Source: Coprinellus micaceus (Eukaryota; Basidiomycota; Agaricomycetes; Agaricales; Psathyrellaceae). Taken from it: a DNA stretch of 64,000 nt. The notes under the pieces are model-generated. The model was not told where the DNA came from, searched no databases, and saw only the letters and a list, made by a program, of their open reading frames with translations. Below are positions 11,586-21,995 of this stretch, piece after piece. The stretch spans positions 2,666,001 to 2,730,000 of the forward strand of contig OX596341.1 in assembly GCA_951394405.1 (NCBI GenBank). The letters are read 5' to 3'. How positions within the stretch are numbered: the stretch's first letter is position 1; each line of letters opens with the position of its first letter. The position numbers and the translations under genes were made by a program.

Positions 11586-12756
11586 CTACTCCGAGCCTGG
11601 AGGTTTAGAGATCAAGCGACCCTGGGGCGCCATTCCCGAAACCACCCACTCTTGGCCATTGCCACAACCCTCGTTATAGCAGAAGACTCCGAAAGCATTG
11701 GGCAACCGGGTTGTTCTGGCAATCCGTAAGTCCTCCTTGCGTCTACGGTTCCCTTCAAACCCGGTCTTCCAACAGAAGGAGGCCGTCCCTCGGAATTGAT
11801 CCTTCCACTTCCGTTGGTTTGGGGGGCATAGTCGTCCACACGGGCCCGTCCAGTATCCGTTGTACGGTTCGAAGTATGCGTAGTCGGGCACCCGCATTCC
11901 CTCGCCATCTAACGGGTGTGATTTCTTGTTTCGAAGGCATACGACCTCGTAGGAGAGGTGGGGGAACGCTGAGTACACTGAATCTCCGGTGATGACATTG
12001 GTCTGTATGGACCATGGCGACCGAAACGCCGTTCGAATGATGGGCTGGGTGCATTTGCTGATACAGACCACGGGTCTCTGATGCAATGTCGTATCGGTCA
12101 GTTACTATCTCGGTTGAGAGAGATCGTGGCGACCCACCTCCGGAATCCAGTGGTCTCCCTACATGGCGTTACATAGGCTCCTCAGTCGATGCAACCCTAA
12201 TGCTAGCGAAACTGCTCACCGTAGTGTCCCATTGGGTCAGTGCTACGAAGTCCGTCACTCCGGCCTTCTCATAGCATTCGCCCAATCTCAGGGTCCTGCG
12301 ATACGTGTACCCATGATCTGCGAGATATCCACAGCATCGCTCGAAGTTCTCCGCTGGCACCATGACATTTAGATCTGGATTCTTGCAGTGAGCTCCTTCA
12401 TCGTCCTCTGCTTTGACCTCGCTGAAGATTCTGATGGGGTCCTCCCAGGCGTAGTTGTGCTGCAGCAGGTTGAACGCCACGCTGCCGGTGATGCCCGCGC
12501 CCAGCTCTTGCAATGTGTCGAGAAATGCGTCCGTAACTGTGTCGGCGAAGAACTCGGAGAGAACACGCTTGAGTCGCTGTCGAACTTCGAGGCGTACAAC
12601 CTCCCTACCCCACCGACTAACGCGAGCAACCGCCATCAGTGTAGGCCAGTCCATCGCAGCGGTGAGATGGGTCTGAAGGTCTGACGACCCCCATACCTCC
12701 CGAGTGCGTGGTAGACGCTCCAGCATCGCAAGGATCCTGAGCGACCGTCGCAGCAT
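11586..12756 (-). CDS. Nucleotidyltransferase-like cargo protein, diverged copy
   Basis: Exons (minus strand) are 12756-12220 and 12077-11586, with a tentative 142-bp intron (342 codons). The ATG at 12756 starts MLRRSLRILAML. The protein aligns with those at 12945-14126 and 21996-23135: TGSVAFNLL corresponds to SGSAVL, then NPDLNV...CCGYLADHGY to GDLDF...RFFxxQGY, and TNVITGDSVYSAFPHL to MNVITGKGI.C.YP.WTL. The family's paired acids are weakened here (DLNV instead of D-h-D-h), suggesting loss of catalysis. It shares a 188-bp divergent promoter region with the gene at 12945. Function is unknown; the nucleotidyltransferase fold is my inference from the pattern. Confidence 0.6.
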
Positions 12757-12944
12757 GCTTTACTGGTAGGAAGGAATGCACCACAGGTCGACGCGGGCTT
12801 GCGGCTGACGATGAGGCTGTGGCCTCCGGCGCAAATTTGCACTCGATTATTTGTCTCGTGACACCCTCCCAAAATTTCCTCCCTGCCTCTCCACACTGCC
12901 ATATCCTCCTCCCTTCTCCGCGGCCACTCCTCGCTCTCTCACTC
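12757..12944. promoter_or_regulatory. Divergent promoter region between two related cargo genes
   Basis: Only 188 bp separate the start codons of two divergently transcribed paralogues. It is pyrimidine-rich on the plus strand just before ATG 12945 (runs of CTCC and CTCTC), a common fungal start-site context. No defined element is visible. Confidence 0.4.
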
Positions 12945-14126
12945 ATGCCGGTTTGGTCCAAAGTCAGCGAAGCGCCGGGGGCGCGAACCGTGCTCGACGA
13001 GGAGTTTTGTACGTCCCGCCATCTTCGCTGCGGCTATCGGAAGTCTTATCTATCGTCCGTTGTAGACCGCCTGTGGCGAACACTACCCATCGACATCTCG
13101 CTCGCGATGCTTAGTCGTTTTACGCTCGCAGAGCTACAAGTCCTGTCGAACATCCAGGAATTCTCCAAGGACGCGCACGCCGAACTTCGCACTCGGCTGG
13201 AGATTCTCTTCAAGGCATGGGCACTGGAGCTGCAGGCGACCCTAACGTTTATGGAGGAGACCGGAACCATCATGTCTGGATCCGCCGTCCTCTTCGTCTG
13301 CAATCCTGCTGCATGGTGGCCCGGTGATTTCGACTTTTATTGTAAACTCGGCAAAACGGAGGAAGTTGTTCGGTTCTTCGAGGGTCAGGGTTACCGCCTC
13401 GTCCCGAAAGCCGATGCGCCAGAGACCGGACACGGTTCTGCCGTCTCTCCTGAGGAGGAGTACTGCGTCGACCTGATGAAGGAGGTCCTCACCATGCGTG
13501 TAGGTGACGATGGGCCGAAGATCAACATCATTGAGTCTGCCCTCCCCTGCGCCGAAGCTCCCATATTCCTTTTTCATTCCACGCCGGTCATGAACGTCAT
13601 AACGGGGAAGGGCATCGTTTGCTTCTACCCTCAATGGACCCTACGCAACAAAGGTGAGTCGTGATACCCTTATAGATCTAGACGATCATCAGCTTACCTT
13701 CCACAAGGCGTTGTAAATCACCCATCCGGTCAGCGCAATTGGCTCAGTAGGATTGAAAGGGAGCTCTCTGTCCTCGAAAAGTACAAGGATAGGGGGTACT
13801 CGATCAACCATTCCTGCAAAGCCGTCCACGACCGGGGGCAGACCGAGTGCTCCATCTGCAGCGGAGGTTGGAGCTTCTGGGACGAGGGTACTCTTTCAAT
13901 GCCTTTCAACCACGGCGATGTGGTCACCCACGGTGGACGGTCGTTCTCATGGAGGTTGGGAAGCGATGCTCTAGAAGCGTTCGAGGACAACGGGGTCTGC
14001 GGCTTGCTCGAGAGAGGGGCGATGGTACTTGTGCAAGGCGAAGGAGATGGCAAGATTCACTTGTACCATGGACTGTCAAAGACTACGCACCTGATTGAGT
14101 TTGATGATATCCCGTTGTACCTGTAG
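12945..14126 (+). CDS. Nucleotidyltransferase-like cargo protein A
   Basis: Exons are 12945-13653 and 13708-14126 (375 codons). The N-terminal half is helical. Then MSGSAVL is followed 14 residues later by GDFDFY, matching the G-S...D-h-D pattern that places two metal-binding acids in nucleotidyltransferase folds. A later strand, KINIIES, could supply the third acid. The family signature FHSTPVMNVITGKGI and YPQWTL follows. The second exon carries C-x(n)-H and TECSIC, a possible zinc site, then a beta-rich tail. The intron lies after WTLRNK at the same codon phase as in the paralogue at 21996, so the gene model is reliable. The enzymatic role is inferred only. Confidence 0.72.
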
Positions 14127-14354
14127 GGTACCACAGTACCACGACGAGATTAACGAGCGTGGAGGCGCGGTACAAGCGAGCTAGATGACATCCATCAATT
14201 CAACTTGCTCTACATCAACTTCTGTTTCCCATCCTCTGACTGGCGATTCGCTCGGCCTAGTATCAGTTCTCGAGCTCTTCCTTCTCGAAATTGGTGAGCA
14301 GAGGCGAACATATTCGATTGGGATAAATAAAAATAATTTTTGATACAATGAGTA

Positions 14355-15647
14355 TTAGAGCGCGAGCGAATCGTATTTAACTTGATGCACGAAGGGAGTT
14401 TTCGTCGACGTCCCACCTCCTAGATCTAGAAACGAAACAGGTGTTGCTTCCATGTCCTCTTGCGCGACGCCCCTCAGATCTACACACATCTCCGTTAGAA
14501 CAGGGAATAACCCGGACATCGCGACGCCGACCACCTCGCGAACATGTTGAACGAAGTGGGCGTTGGTGGCGTATCGACCTGGACGGAAGGATACAGTGAG
14601 CACTTCTAAGGCCGGGAGATCCCCGGGTAATGGCTCTACTGCAAGTCCCGGGTCCCATTCCTCCTCAAACCATACCAGTCGTTGCAGGTTGGCGCAGTGT
14701 AGACTCCAGTTGATAGGGCGACCAGTAGCGCCCTCTCGTCGCGGCGAGAGTGTGAAGTCTCGGATATGTGAACCGTATACCTCGACAAACTGTGTGACGG
14801 CTGGTGCGTGGGCGAAAAGCAAGAACGTGGTAAGAGACGGGAGGATTGGGTCTACTGAAAGCAATGAGAGTAGCGAGTCGAAGGCGTCGATCTCGTCGGC
14901 TTGCGTTTCAGGGTTAGACGGGCACCCAAGGGACAGGTGAGTCAAGTGCTGCAGGGTACCAACCTCGTGTCTTCCCGTCCAATCCGGGTGAGGCATGCCC
15001 GTCGGAGCGAGGCTCGTTGTCCGGAAGGAGATTAACTCCGTGCGCTTGTTTAGGATATGCCGCATGTCGAAGATGGTTGGGCGCTCGAGGAGTGTGTCGA
15101 ATTGAAGGCGTGTGATGCGCACCGTGGTGGTGATTAGGTCATGGTGGGAGTACCCTCCGCAAGGGAGACGATCCCCCTCAGGTAGGGGGGGCGGTCGGAC
15201 GACGACAATCTTGAGATTCTCCATCAGATTGAGGAGACTAGTTTTGCGCCCCTCGTCGCCTGGAGTTATCCGAAATTCCACCCTGACGACGTTCTTCATC
15301 AACCCTTCGCCCCGAAAGGCGAGACATCCCCTCTTTGCAAGCCAACCGAGTTGGTTGGCCGCACCCAGAGAACGAACGGGTACGAACTTCCACAGGAGGG
15401 GGAGAGCTATCTTGTAGAGATTCTTGTTGGCCCGCAGTATTGTGCGAGCAAACAGAGCATGGCGACGGAGAAGGAGTCGGTTCGCGTCTGTAGCGTCGGG
15501 GTAATCGATGTCCTCCTCTACAAATTCCCTGCCGGTGTATATCCTGAAATAGAGGATGAGCTCGAGCAGCTCTTGTGGGAATTCGAGCAGTGGCGAAAGG
15601 TCCAGGTGGATGACCTCCGAGTCCATCGTACGGCGACTGACGTTCAT
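14355..15647 (-). CDS. F-box-like cargo protein (430 aa)
   Basis: A single exon with ATG at 15647. The N-terminus LLEFPQELLELILYF resembles an F-box helix. It is followed by the RQAxFARxxLxxNxxxY-like stretch (RRHALFARTILRANKNLYKIA) shared with the 20616-21863 protein, here with ALPLLWKFV. The rest alternates leucine-rich strands (LQHLTHLSLG, LPSLTTFLLF, LPALEVLTVSF) as in agaric F-box proteins with degenerate leucine-rich repeats. Such proteins are substrate adaptors of SCF ubiquitin ligases; the substrate is unknown. It is convergent with the gene ending at 14126. The 450 bp upstream of its start contains no credible gene. Confidence 0.65.
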   Translation of the reverse strand: MNVSRRTMDSEVIHLDLSPLLEFPQELLELILYFRIYTGREFVEEDIDYPDATDANRLLLRRHALFARTILRANKNLYKIALPLLWKFVPVRSLGAANQLGWLAKRGCLAFRGEGLMKNVVRVEFRITPGDEGRKTSLLNLMENLKIVVVRPPPLPEGDRLPCGGYSHHDLITTTVRITRLQFDTLLERPTIFDMRHILNKRTELISFRTTSLAPTGMPHPDWTGRHEVGTLQHLTHLSLGCPSNPETQADEIDAFDSLLSLLSVDPILPSLTTFLLFAHAPAVTQFVEVYGSHIRDFTLSPRREGATGRPINWSLHCANLQRLVWFEEEWDPGLAVEPLPGDLPALEVLTVSFRPGRYATNAHFVQHVREVVGVAMSGLFPVLTEMCVDLRGVAQEDMEATPVSFLDLGGGTSTKTPFVHQVKYDSLAL

Positions 15648-16097
15648 TTGAATCGAGAGTCGAGTTAGACGAGCAGCTCAAAGTTGAGATAAGTAGTGAC
15701 GCACCGGCGAATCGTATATATGAACGCAAGGAGGATGGGCAGACGGGTTCGAAGGAAAAGGCATCGGTACTGACCATACCAAATATGCTTACGGAGAGCA
15801 TTCCGAGACTATGTCTCGCTTGGGGATGATAATGGGGCGGGGCAGTGGAAATATGTATGACGATGCCGTGGTGTATACGATCGCAACTGTGGGGTTTTCG
15901 GTACGTTGCACCGATGGTCGCCATCGACGTAGAGGGGTTGTCACCGGGCGCTTCTGCGACTTCGATGCTTTGATGGCGGAGCGCAAAATAACGGAGCGGG
16001 TGACGGCCAGTGTCCCGCTTGAGCGCCCATTTAAGTTCATGGTACAGGAGGGCTATCCATCGAACGCTATCGAGAGCTTTAGCAGGTGTTCCCTAGT

Positions 16098-17560
16098 CTA
16101 CAAAGACAGTATCCTAGACGTGGAGCTAACTACATACATATGCAGACCTCGAATTATCATGTCAACGCCGATGGATTCGAGGAGGGGAAGGTAGGGCAGC
16201 AAGGGCGTCGATGAGCAGCGAGGAGACGTCCATACAGTCAACGTACGCAGTGTAGAAGGCGCATGGGACAATATGTTGTCCAGCGTTTCCGTTGTCGCTG
16301 TCGTGACCGCACGCCACCAGATGGGGAGTTCCCGTCTCCCTAGCTCGGAACCTTGAATTATATCGATGTGTTCGGGTGCGTGGGGTCTAAATGGGAGTGT
16401 AGGAGCACGATCCTGGATGATAACGGGCAGGATTTGCAGGTTGGGCAGGGATCCCAGATACGAGAACGACTCTGAAGGGTGCACGCCGCCAGTAGCCATA
16501 ACGGTGGATCGGATGCGGTCGCTATAGCCGTCAATGATGTCTTGCTGGGTGCGAATGTCGAGGAGGACGTCCACCTGGGTTGTGGGAGGTAGAGACGGTA
16601 GAAGGAGTAACAAGAACTCCGAAAGTGATACGCTTTCGTACCCCGTACTGTTGACGTCGCATTTACCAACGCGGAGGGTACTTAACGACTGGAGGGAGAA
16701 CGTGAGGTTGCGCGAACTGACTTCATCTACCTCGACAAACATGGATCAGGGTTTACACATCTCACTATTGTGGTCCGCTACTCACCTCGTGCAACATCGT
16801 CTGTGATCACTTCATCCTCGACGTTCGTCGGTGAAGGCCCGTGAGAGGCAGCCATCCCCTCACCAGATTCGGGATCAGAGTCGACGCTCTCGCTCTCATT
16901 GGATTCCTCATCTTCGCCTGTATCCATGAGTATGTTGACCAACTGAAGGGTAGCCAGGCCTGGGCAGCGACGAGTTATGTATGCCACTTGGGCCACGGTC
17001 GGTACCTCCTGGACATTTAGAAACTGTAGGCGGTGGAGGTGTTGGCACGTCCCGATAGCTTCGATGACTTTGGTGTGGATGGGGGAGAGCCACGGGCATG
17101 GGTGCCAAACGCAGTTGTTGAACGTGAGCACCTGAAGGTTCGGGCTCTGTGTGAGGACTTGAACCACGATGTAATGTTCGTAGATGGGGTGCGAATACGG
17201 GTCCCTCGAGTTGTAAAAGGGGTGAGGGTCGTTGATTGCAAGGTCGATGCGTTTTGTACGCCAAAGGTAACATTCGCCGTTGTTCGGGTCAACATCTTGG
17301 CCGCGCGCCGCAATCGACGCCAGTTGTCCATGGGTTCGAATCAGGAGGTGTTCCCAGGACATCGAACGGGTAATTTGGTTGAATAGACGACTCGCCATGG
17401 CGCAGCTTGCGATAAGTGCTCGCCTGCCTTTGGGGAGGGCTGGAGGATCGTCCGGAAACACGGAAGGCCAATTGTCCGGACGCGGGCCCAGGTTTGACTC
17501 GTTGGCGAGCAGTCGAAGAATACGAGAATACAGTTCATTGGGGAGGTGAGGAGTGGACAT
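16098..17560 (-). CDS. F-box-like cargo protein with acidic linker (467 aa)
   Basis: Exons are 17560-16786 and 16726-16098, with a 59-bp intron restoring GAT (Asp) across the junction. The start MSTPHLPNELYSRILRLL is a good F-box beginning. SCAMASRLFNQI and MSWEHLLI match the second F-box half. A leucine-rich region (LQVLTFNNC, LHRLQFLNV, LATLQLVNI) is followed by an acidic Glu/Ser linker around residues 220-250 and more leucine-rich strands. It is likely an SCF adaptor by family. A plus-strand open frame at 15811-16194 overlapping its 3' end has no domain and is ignored. Confidence 0.62.
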
Positions 17561-17714
17561 GAGCGTGTCGAACTATTGGAGATGGAGGTAGTACAAGAAC
17601 AGACGGAATACTGGTACAGGGTTAAATGCACGGTCTCAGTCGCCGTGGAGCAGCGATGAGACACGGTCCAACCACTTGCGCCCAACGAACAGGGGCGATG
17701 ATGAAAGTGCGGAA

Positions 17715-19001
17715 TCAGGACACCCTCTGCAATAACAACCTCCCCACCATGTCGTTGTCCAGATGGTCGTCATCCGTGGCGGACGCGGAGCAGCCACCGA
17801 AGCCCCCCGCCTGCGTTCTTAGCCACCATTCTTCGAGAGAATCGACTACGACACTCGTCAGATATCCTCACTCAGAGGACTGTCGACTCACCGTAAATAG
17901 TACGCCCGACGTGATACCTTGCAACTTGGTATTCCCGCTGTGCGTATCGCACAGGTTCTCTGCTACGACAAGATCCGATGCTCTTCAGTAACCAACACAC
18001 ACGCACGTATCGAACTGGTGGGTCGTCTCCAGGCCATGCATATCGAATACGGAGGGATAGTGTATCGAACTCGGTCCGCAACATCGACGGACAGGATGCG
18101 ATCGTGTTGCATCGGTGGTGTTCGTATCCCGGGATCCGGTTGAGTGAAGACTCTATTTTGAAGCCGAACCGTACCAGCCCGTCTCTGTGCCAGTCGCCAA
18201 ATCGAGGGTCGGAGGTGGGGAAGGCGTTGACGATACCTTGGCGGTTTAGGGTGAGGGTTGGATATAGTACTGTCATGTGGTTGTCGAATAGATAGTTCAT
18301 GAACAGTGTGCACGGCTGTTCGACGACGGTGGCGAAGGCAGAATCCGAACTGCGGTTGACGAGCACTGTGCAGTGTTGGGGGTTTTGCCCAGCGACGTCG
18401 CGGGTGTATTCTCCAATACGACAGAGTGTTCGGGCGAACGACGGGTACCCCATGGTCTTGTAAGCGTGGACAGCGGCCAGAACGTCTGACTGGATGTCCT
18501 TCTCAAGGCGGTACCCAGCCAGCAGGAGCTGTTCGTTGATGTGACGCCAAGCGACTTTCGTATGGGGGATATGAATTTCCAACCGCCGCTTCTTGTGGTC
18601 GTGGAGGATCAAATCCCATAGCGAGGGGAATAGAATGACGAGGAGAGAGGGTCCAGATATGACTGCATTGATACACCGGAGTCTTCTGAGGAACCGGCCT
18701 GGATTCTGGATGCCGAACCATTCGAGGTACGTGTTGATGAAGAGTTGGATACACCCTGCGACGACGTCGCGAAAGAAGCGACACACATATCGCAGAGGGA
18801 GGAGGTCGGTCGGCGATCGAGAAACGAAGGAAAGGATGCGGTGTACGACCGTGCGGGGCACTCGTGCGAATGGAGAGTGACGAATAGAGTGCGTTTCTTC
18901 CGTCGGGTAAGGTATCAGCGAGCTGTTAGGGTGCCAGGGATGCACTAACCCGAACGAATGTCCGGCGAACCGCAGAAACGACAGGGAGGAAGAGTGAGCA
19001 T
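17715..19001 (-). CDS. F-box fused to degenerate nucleotidyltransferase-like domain, copy 1
   Basis: Exons are 19001-18950, 18896-17892 and 17845-17715 (395 codons). The short first exon encodes a C-x2-C unit (CRFCGSP). The F-box follows (ARVPRTVVHRILSFVS...LRYVCRFF). Then comes the family core seen in the solo genes: ISGPSLLVILFP, RRLEIHIP, GYRLEK, TLFMNYLF and LYPTLTLNRQG. Where solo copies have D-h-D, this one has LEIH, so the metal site is lost. The neighbour at 19109-20419 has the same three exons and intron phases, so the two are tandem duplicates. The last exon reads DSLEEWW, matching DSTTWW next door. Confidence 0.7.
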
Positions 19002-19108
19002 AGTAGATTCCTATATACAGATGACGGAAGGGGGAGAATACGAGATTGGAGTGGATGATTCAGAGAGAGAAAGAGGGTCAGCCGCGTTTCCTAATCGAGA
19101 CCGGGGTT

Positions 19109-20419
19109 TCAATCACGAAGGTAACAGAGGAGAATTTCTGCTGGTGCACTGTGACGTAGGTGATCGCGCATCGGAGCGGGGTCTCCTCGAATGCGCCCCA
19201 GTCCATCTTCCTGGCCCGTGGTCCACCATGTAGTCGAGTCTTCTGCAGCGGTCGTTAGATCACGGACTGGATTTGATATAGACGCCGCACCATAAACAGT
19301 ATCTTGAACGACGTACTGGCCAATGCCGTAGTCGTGGGGGGTAGGATCTGGCCCTTCTTGGGAACGTGCGCATGAAGCAGTGCATTTGAGCATCCATGAC
19401 ACGAACGGCGTCGTCAACGGTCCTTCATCCGGTGTGAGGTCGATTAGCTTGAGCCTAAGGTGGTTGCCATCCCCTAGACGACGAGGGAAGGCAGGGCAGG
19501 AAGGAATAGATCCGCAAAAATGGTTGGCGTAGGATGGAATATCGTTGAGACTATGGCTGAAGAGGAAACCGGCCGCACCGAGGGGCTCGACGAACCAATC
19601 AGGGGTCCGACCAACGATATCGCGTGGCGTGGAGCAGACCGCGAGGATGTTGAGTAGCGCCCGGCGACGAAGGGTGAGGGATGGATATAGGATATGCAGG
19701 TGACCATCGAATATGAAGTTCATGAAGAGAGTAGTCGGATATTCCAGGATGGACGTTAATGCGGTCGCATCCGAAACGTTGACGATGACCGTGCATTCGA
19801 CCTGGGTAGCGTTTGGCTTCTCCAGCACCCAGTTGTATACATCTCGCACCGTGCGGCCAAAGGTGATATGGCCCATGACGTTCTTAGCAAATTGGATTGG
19901 CGACTGTCGGTGGTGTTCCATCTCCCGATATCCCGCACCGGTGAGAATAAAGCGGGTGACGTTGCTTGCTTGGGAAGTCGAAGGAATGTGGATCTCCAGG
20001 CGGTCTCGATATTGAGCGGTACGAAGAGCGTCGACGGAGGAGGGAAATAATAGAGCCAGGAGGGCAGGGCCAGTGACGAGGCCGCCGACGCAGCGCAAGA
20101 ACCCAAGGAAGTTCCATGGTTGCTGGATGCCGAAGTATTTAAGGAAACCCGACAAGGCCAACGCGCAGATGCGAGGATAGAAGTGGGAGGCGAAACGGCG
20201 GCAAACTAGTCGCAGTGAGAGAAGGTCTTCGGGAAGAGAAGTAGCAAAAAGGAGGATTCGAACGAGTACGACTTCTGGAAGTCTGAGCAGCGCCGAGTGT
20301 GTCAAGGCGTGACGATGGTCTACTCGTGGATGAGATACGTTTATTACTTATGCGGGACAGTACTCACTGTGAATCCGGGTAGAACATAAGGGGCATACGC
20401 GCATGGTGTTTGAGTTCAT
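19109..20419 (-). CDS. F-box fused to degenerate nucleotidyltransferase-like domain, copy 2
   Basis: Exons are 20419-20368, 20319-19291 and 19242-19109 (404 codons). The third intron-like gap (48 bp, with a branch-like CTAAC) also stays in frame if retained. Exon 1 encodes MRVCPLCSTRIH with a C-x2-C pair. The F-box reads LRLPEVVLVRILLFA, then LRLVCRRFAS. The core domain has TGPALLALLFP, DRLEIHIPSTS, PTTLFMNFIFDGH and LYPSLTLRRR. As in its tandem partner, the expected D-h-D is replaced by LEIH. The start is placed at the ATG upstream of the C-x2-C exon because the long exon alone has no ATG near its beginning. Confidence 0.7.
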
Positions 20420-20615
20420 GATGGTGTATGAGGAAGAGAGCGCGGCGGACGATCGGGCGGAAAAGGAATTCTTGGAGCGACGGCGCATTTTGGGATATTC
20501 AAGACTGGTACAGCCACGGGCGAGAGAGGAGGAGATGTAGGGGTACAGATGTGTACAAACTAACGAGATCGGGGATTCGAGATGTTCCTGCCGCCTGGCT
20601 TGTTTAATGGGTTGC

Positions 20616-21863
20616 TCAAGAATATCCCCCAATTATTGCTTCTACCGTCACAAACTCCCAGTCCTTCGTCCTACGAATCCGTTTGAACCAGTCTGTACGC
20701 AACGCGGGTGTGAATCGGGGGGGCGTCACAATGCGGAGAAGCCGTTGTGCTGGAAATGTAGGCGGTCCCATGCCATCTACAACCTCCCGAAAAACTGGCA
20801 ATCCGTCCCGTTCTCCTTCGTGCGCCCGATGGTAATACACGACTGTCCCACTGTCAACTGAGTGCATCTGGGCGAGCCCGTCGAACATGCCAGTGATCGA
20901 GTCCCCCACGACGGTGCACACGATGTTGGTGAGGCGCGGGCAATAGGCGAAGTAGTGCTGCTGAAGCGCGACGCCGGTGATCTGGATGACATCCGCGGCA
21001 CACACACCCAGTTCGTTGATTTGCGCACCGAAAATGGTGAGGAAGGATCTCGTGCTGTCGGGGGGGCATTGGAGATATACTGTGTCGAGGAGAGGGAGGG
21101 CAGACTGATTGGTGAAGCAGCGAAGTATATCGCCCAGCTGCCAGTAGCTGGGGTTGGCTGCGGCCCACCGATCGTAGTTCCCCACCGATAGAACGCGGAG
21201 GGAGGGAGCTACGCTGCTGAATGGACGGTCGTCGTTATCGGATACCGTTGCTGGCACTCTGTCCGTGTGGAGGGTAACTAGCAGCGGGAGCGATGCGAGA
21301 ATATCCTTCAGCATAGAGGCGGTTGGATCCTCCTTCCCCGACTCGAATTGGATTCGTCGAAGGTGAGGAGTGTGCGTCGACAGGACTGATATCGTGTCAC
21401 CTATATGTACCCTGGTTGGCGAGCCCAGAACGTTCCAGTACGTCCTGAACACGAATACTTCGAGTTGGGGCATTTGTTGGAGTAGATTATTGAGAAGATC
21501 TCGGTCGTATTCGCATGCCAAACGTATCTCGAGTCTATTGCATAGGTCCCCGAGCTTCAAGTCCGCAAACGCGGGGCCTGAGGCGACCATATCCGTGAAG
21601 TGTGCGAGGTCTCGCGTTGACGTGATGAATACAGACATCCAGAGGAGTTTTGTCGCCATTCTGTAGAAGTCTCGATTTATGAGGAGAAAAGAGCGGGCGA
21701 ATTGCGCCTGGCGCTGTCGAAAATCGACGGGGTGACCTGTCCTGTCGTCGTCTTGAATGAACGCCGAAAATTCGGAACCTTCGTATAGACTGTAAAACAG
21801 GATGTTCTCCACGACATCTTGAGGCGTTGGTGGGAAGGGAAGCATCTGTGAAGGATCGACCAT
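20616..21863 (-). CDS. F-box-like cargo protein (415 aa)
   Basis: A single exon. I place the start at ATG 21863 (MVDPSQMLPFPPTP); the open frame extends 14 codons further upstream only with a non-ATG codon. PQDVVENILFYSLYEGSEF and RQRQAQFARSFLLINRDFY correspond to the same regions of the 14355-15647 protein, so these two are distant paralogues. Leucine-rich strands follow (LRVLSVGNY, LPLLDTVYL). Probable SCF adaptor by family resemblance. It is divergent from the gene at 21996 with 132 bp between starts, the same arrangement as at 12757-12944. Confidence 0.63.
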   Translation of the reverse strand: MVDPSQMLPFPPTPQDVVENILFYSLYEGSEFSAFIQDDDRTGHPVDFRQRQAQFARSFLLINRDFYRMATKLLWMSVFITSTRDLAHFTDMVASGPAFADLKLGDLCNRLEIRLACEYDRDLLNNLLQQMPQLEVFVFRTYWNVLGSPTRVHIGDTISVLSTHTPHLRRIQFESGKEDPTASMLKDILASLPLLVTLHTDRVPATVSDNDDRPFSSVAPSLRVLSVGNYDRWAAANPSYWQLGDILRCFTNQSALPLLDTVYLQCPPDSTRSFLTIFGAQINELGVCAADVIQITGVALQQHYFAYCPRLTNIVCTVVGDSITGMFDGLAQMHSVDSGTVVYYHRAHEGERDGLPVFREVVDGMGPPTFPAQRLLRIVTPPRFTPALRTDWFKRIRRTKDWEFVTVEAIIGGYS

Positions 21864-21995
21864 GTTGGGCCCGGGCGTTGGGAGGATCTCTGGCCATTGT
21901 CTCAATCCTCCCCCGTTGACTGGTCTCGTGACCTGTGTTTCGGGGACCGCATCTTAATGTGAACAGTTTTCTTCCCCCCATCACCGTGGAGGGTC
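21864..21995. promoter_or_regulatory. Divergent promoter region, 132 bp
   Basis: This lies between the minus-strand F-box gene and the plus-strand nucleotidyltransferase-like gene B. A pyrimidine tract (TTTTCTTCCCCCC) precedes the plus-strand ATG. No binding site is assigned. Confidence 0.4.

Noticed and set aside
15811..16194. Plus-strand 127-codon open frame
   Set aside because: It overlaps the well supported F-box exon on the other strand and shows no domain.
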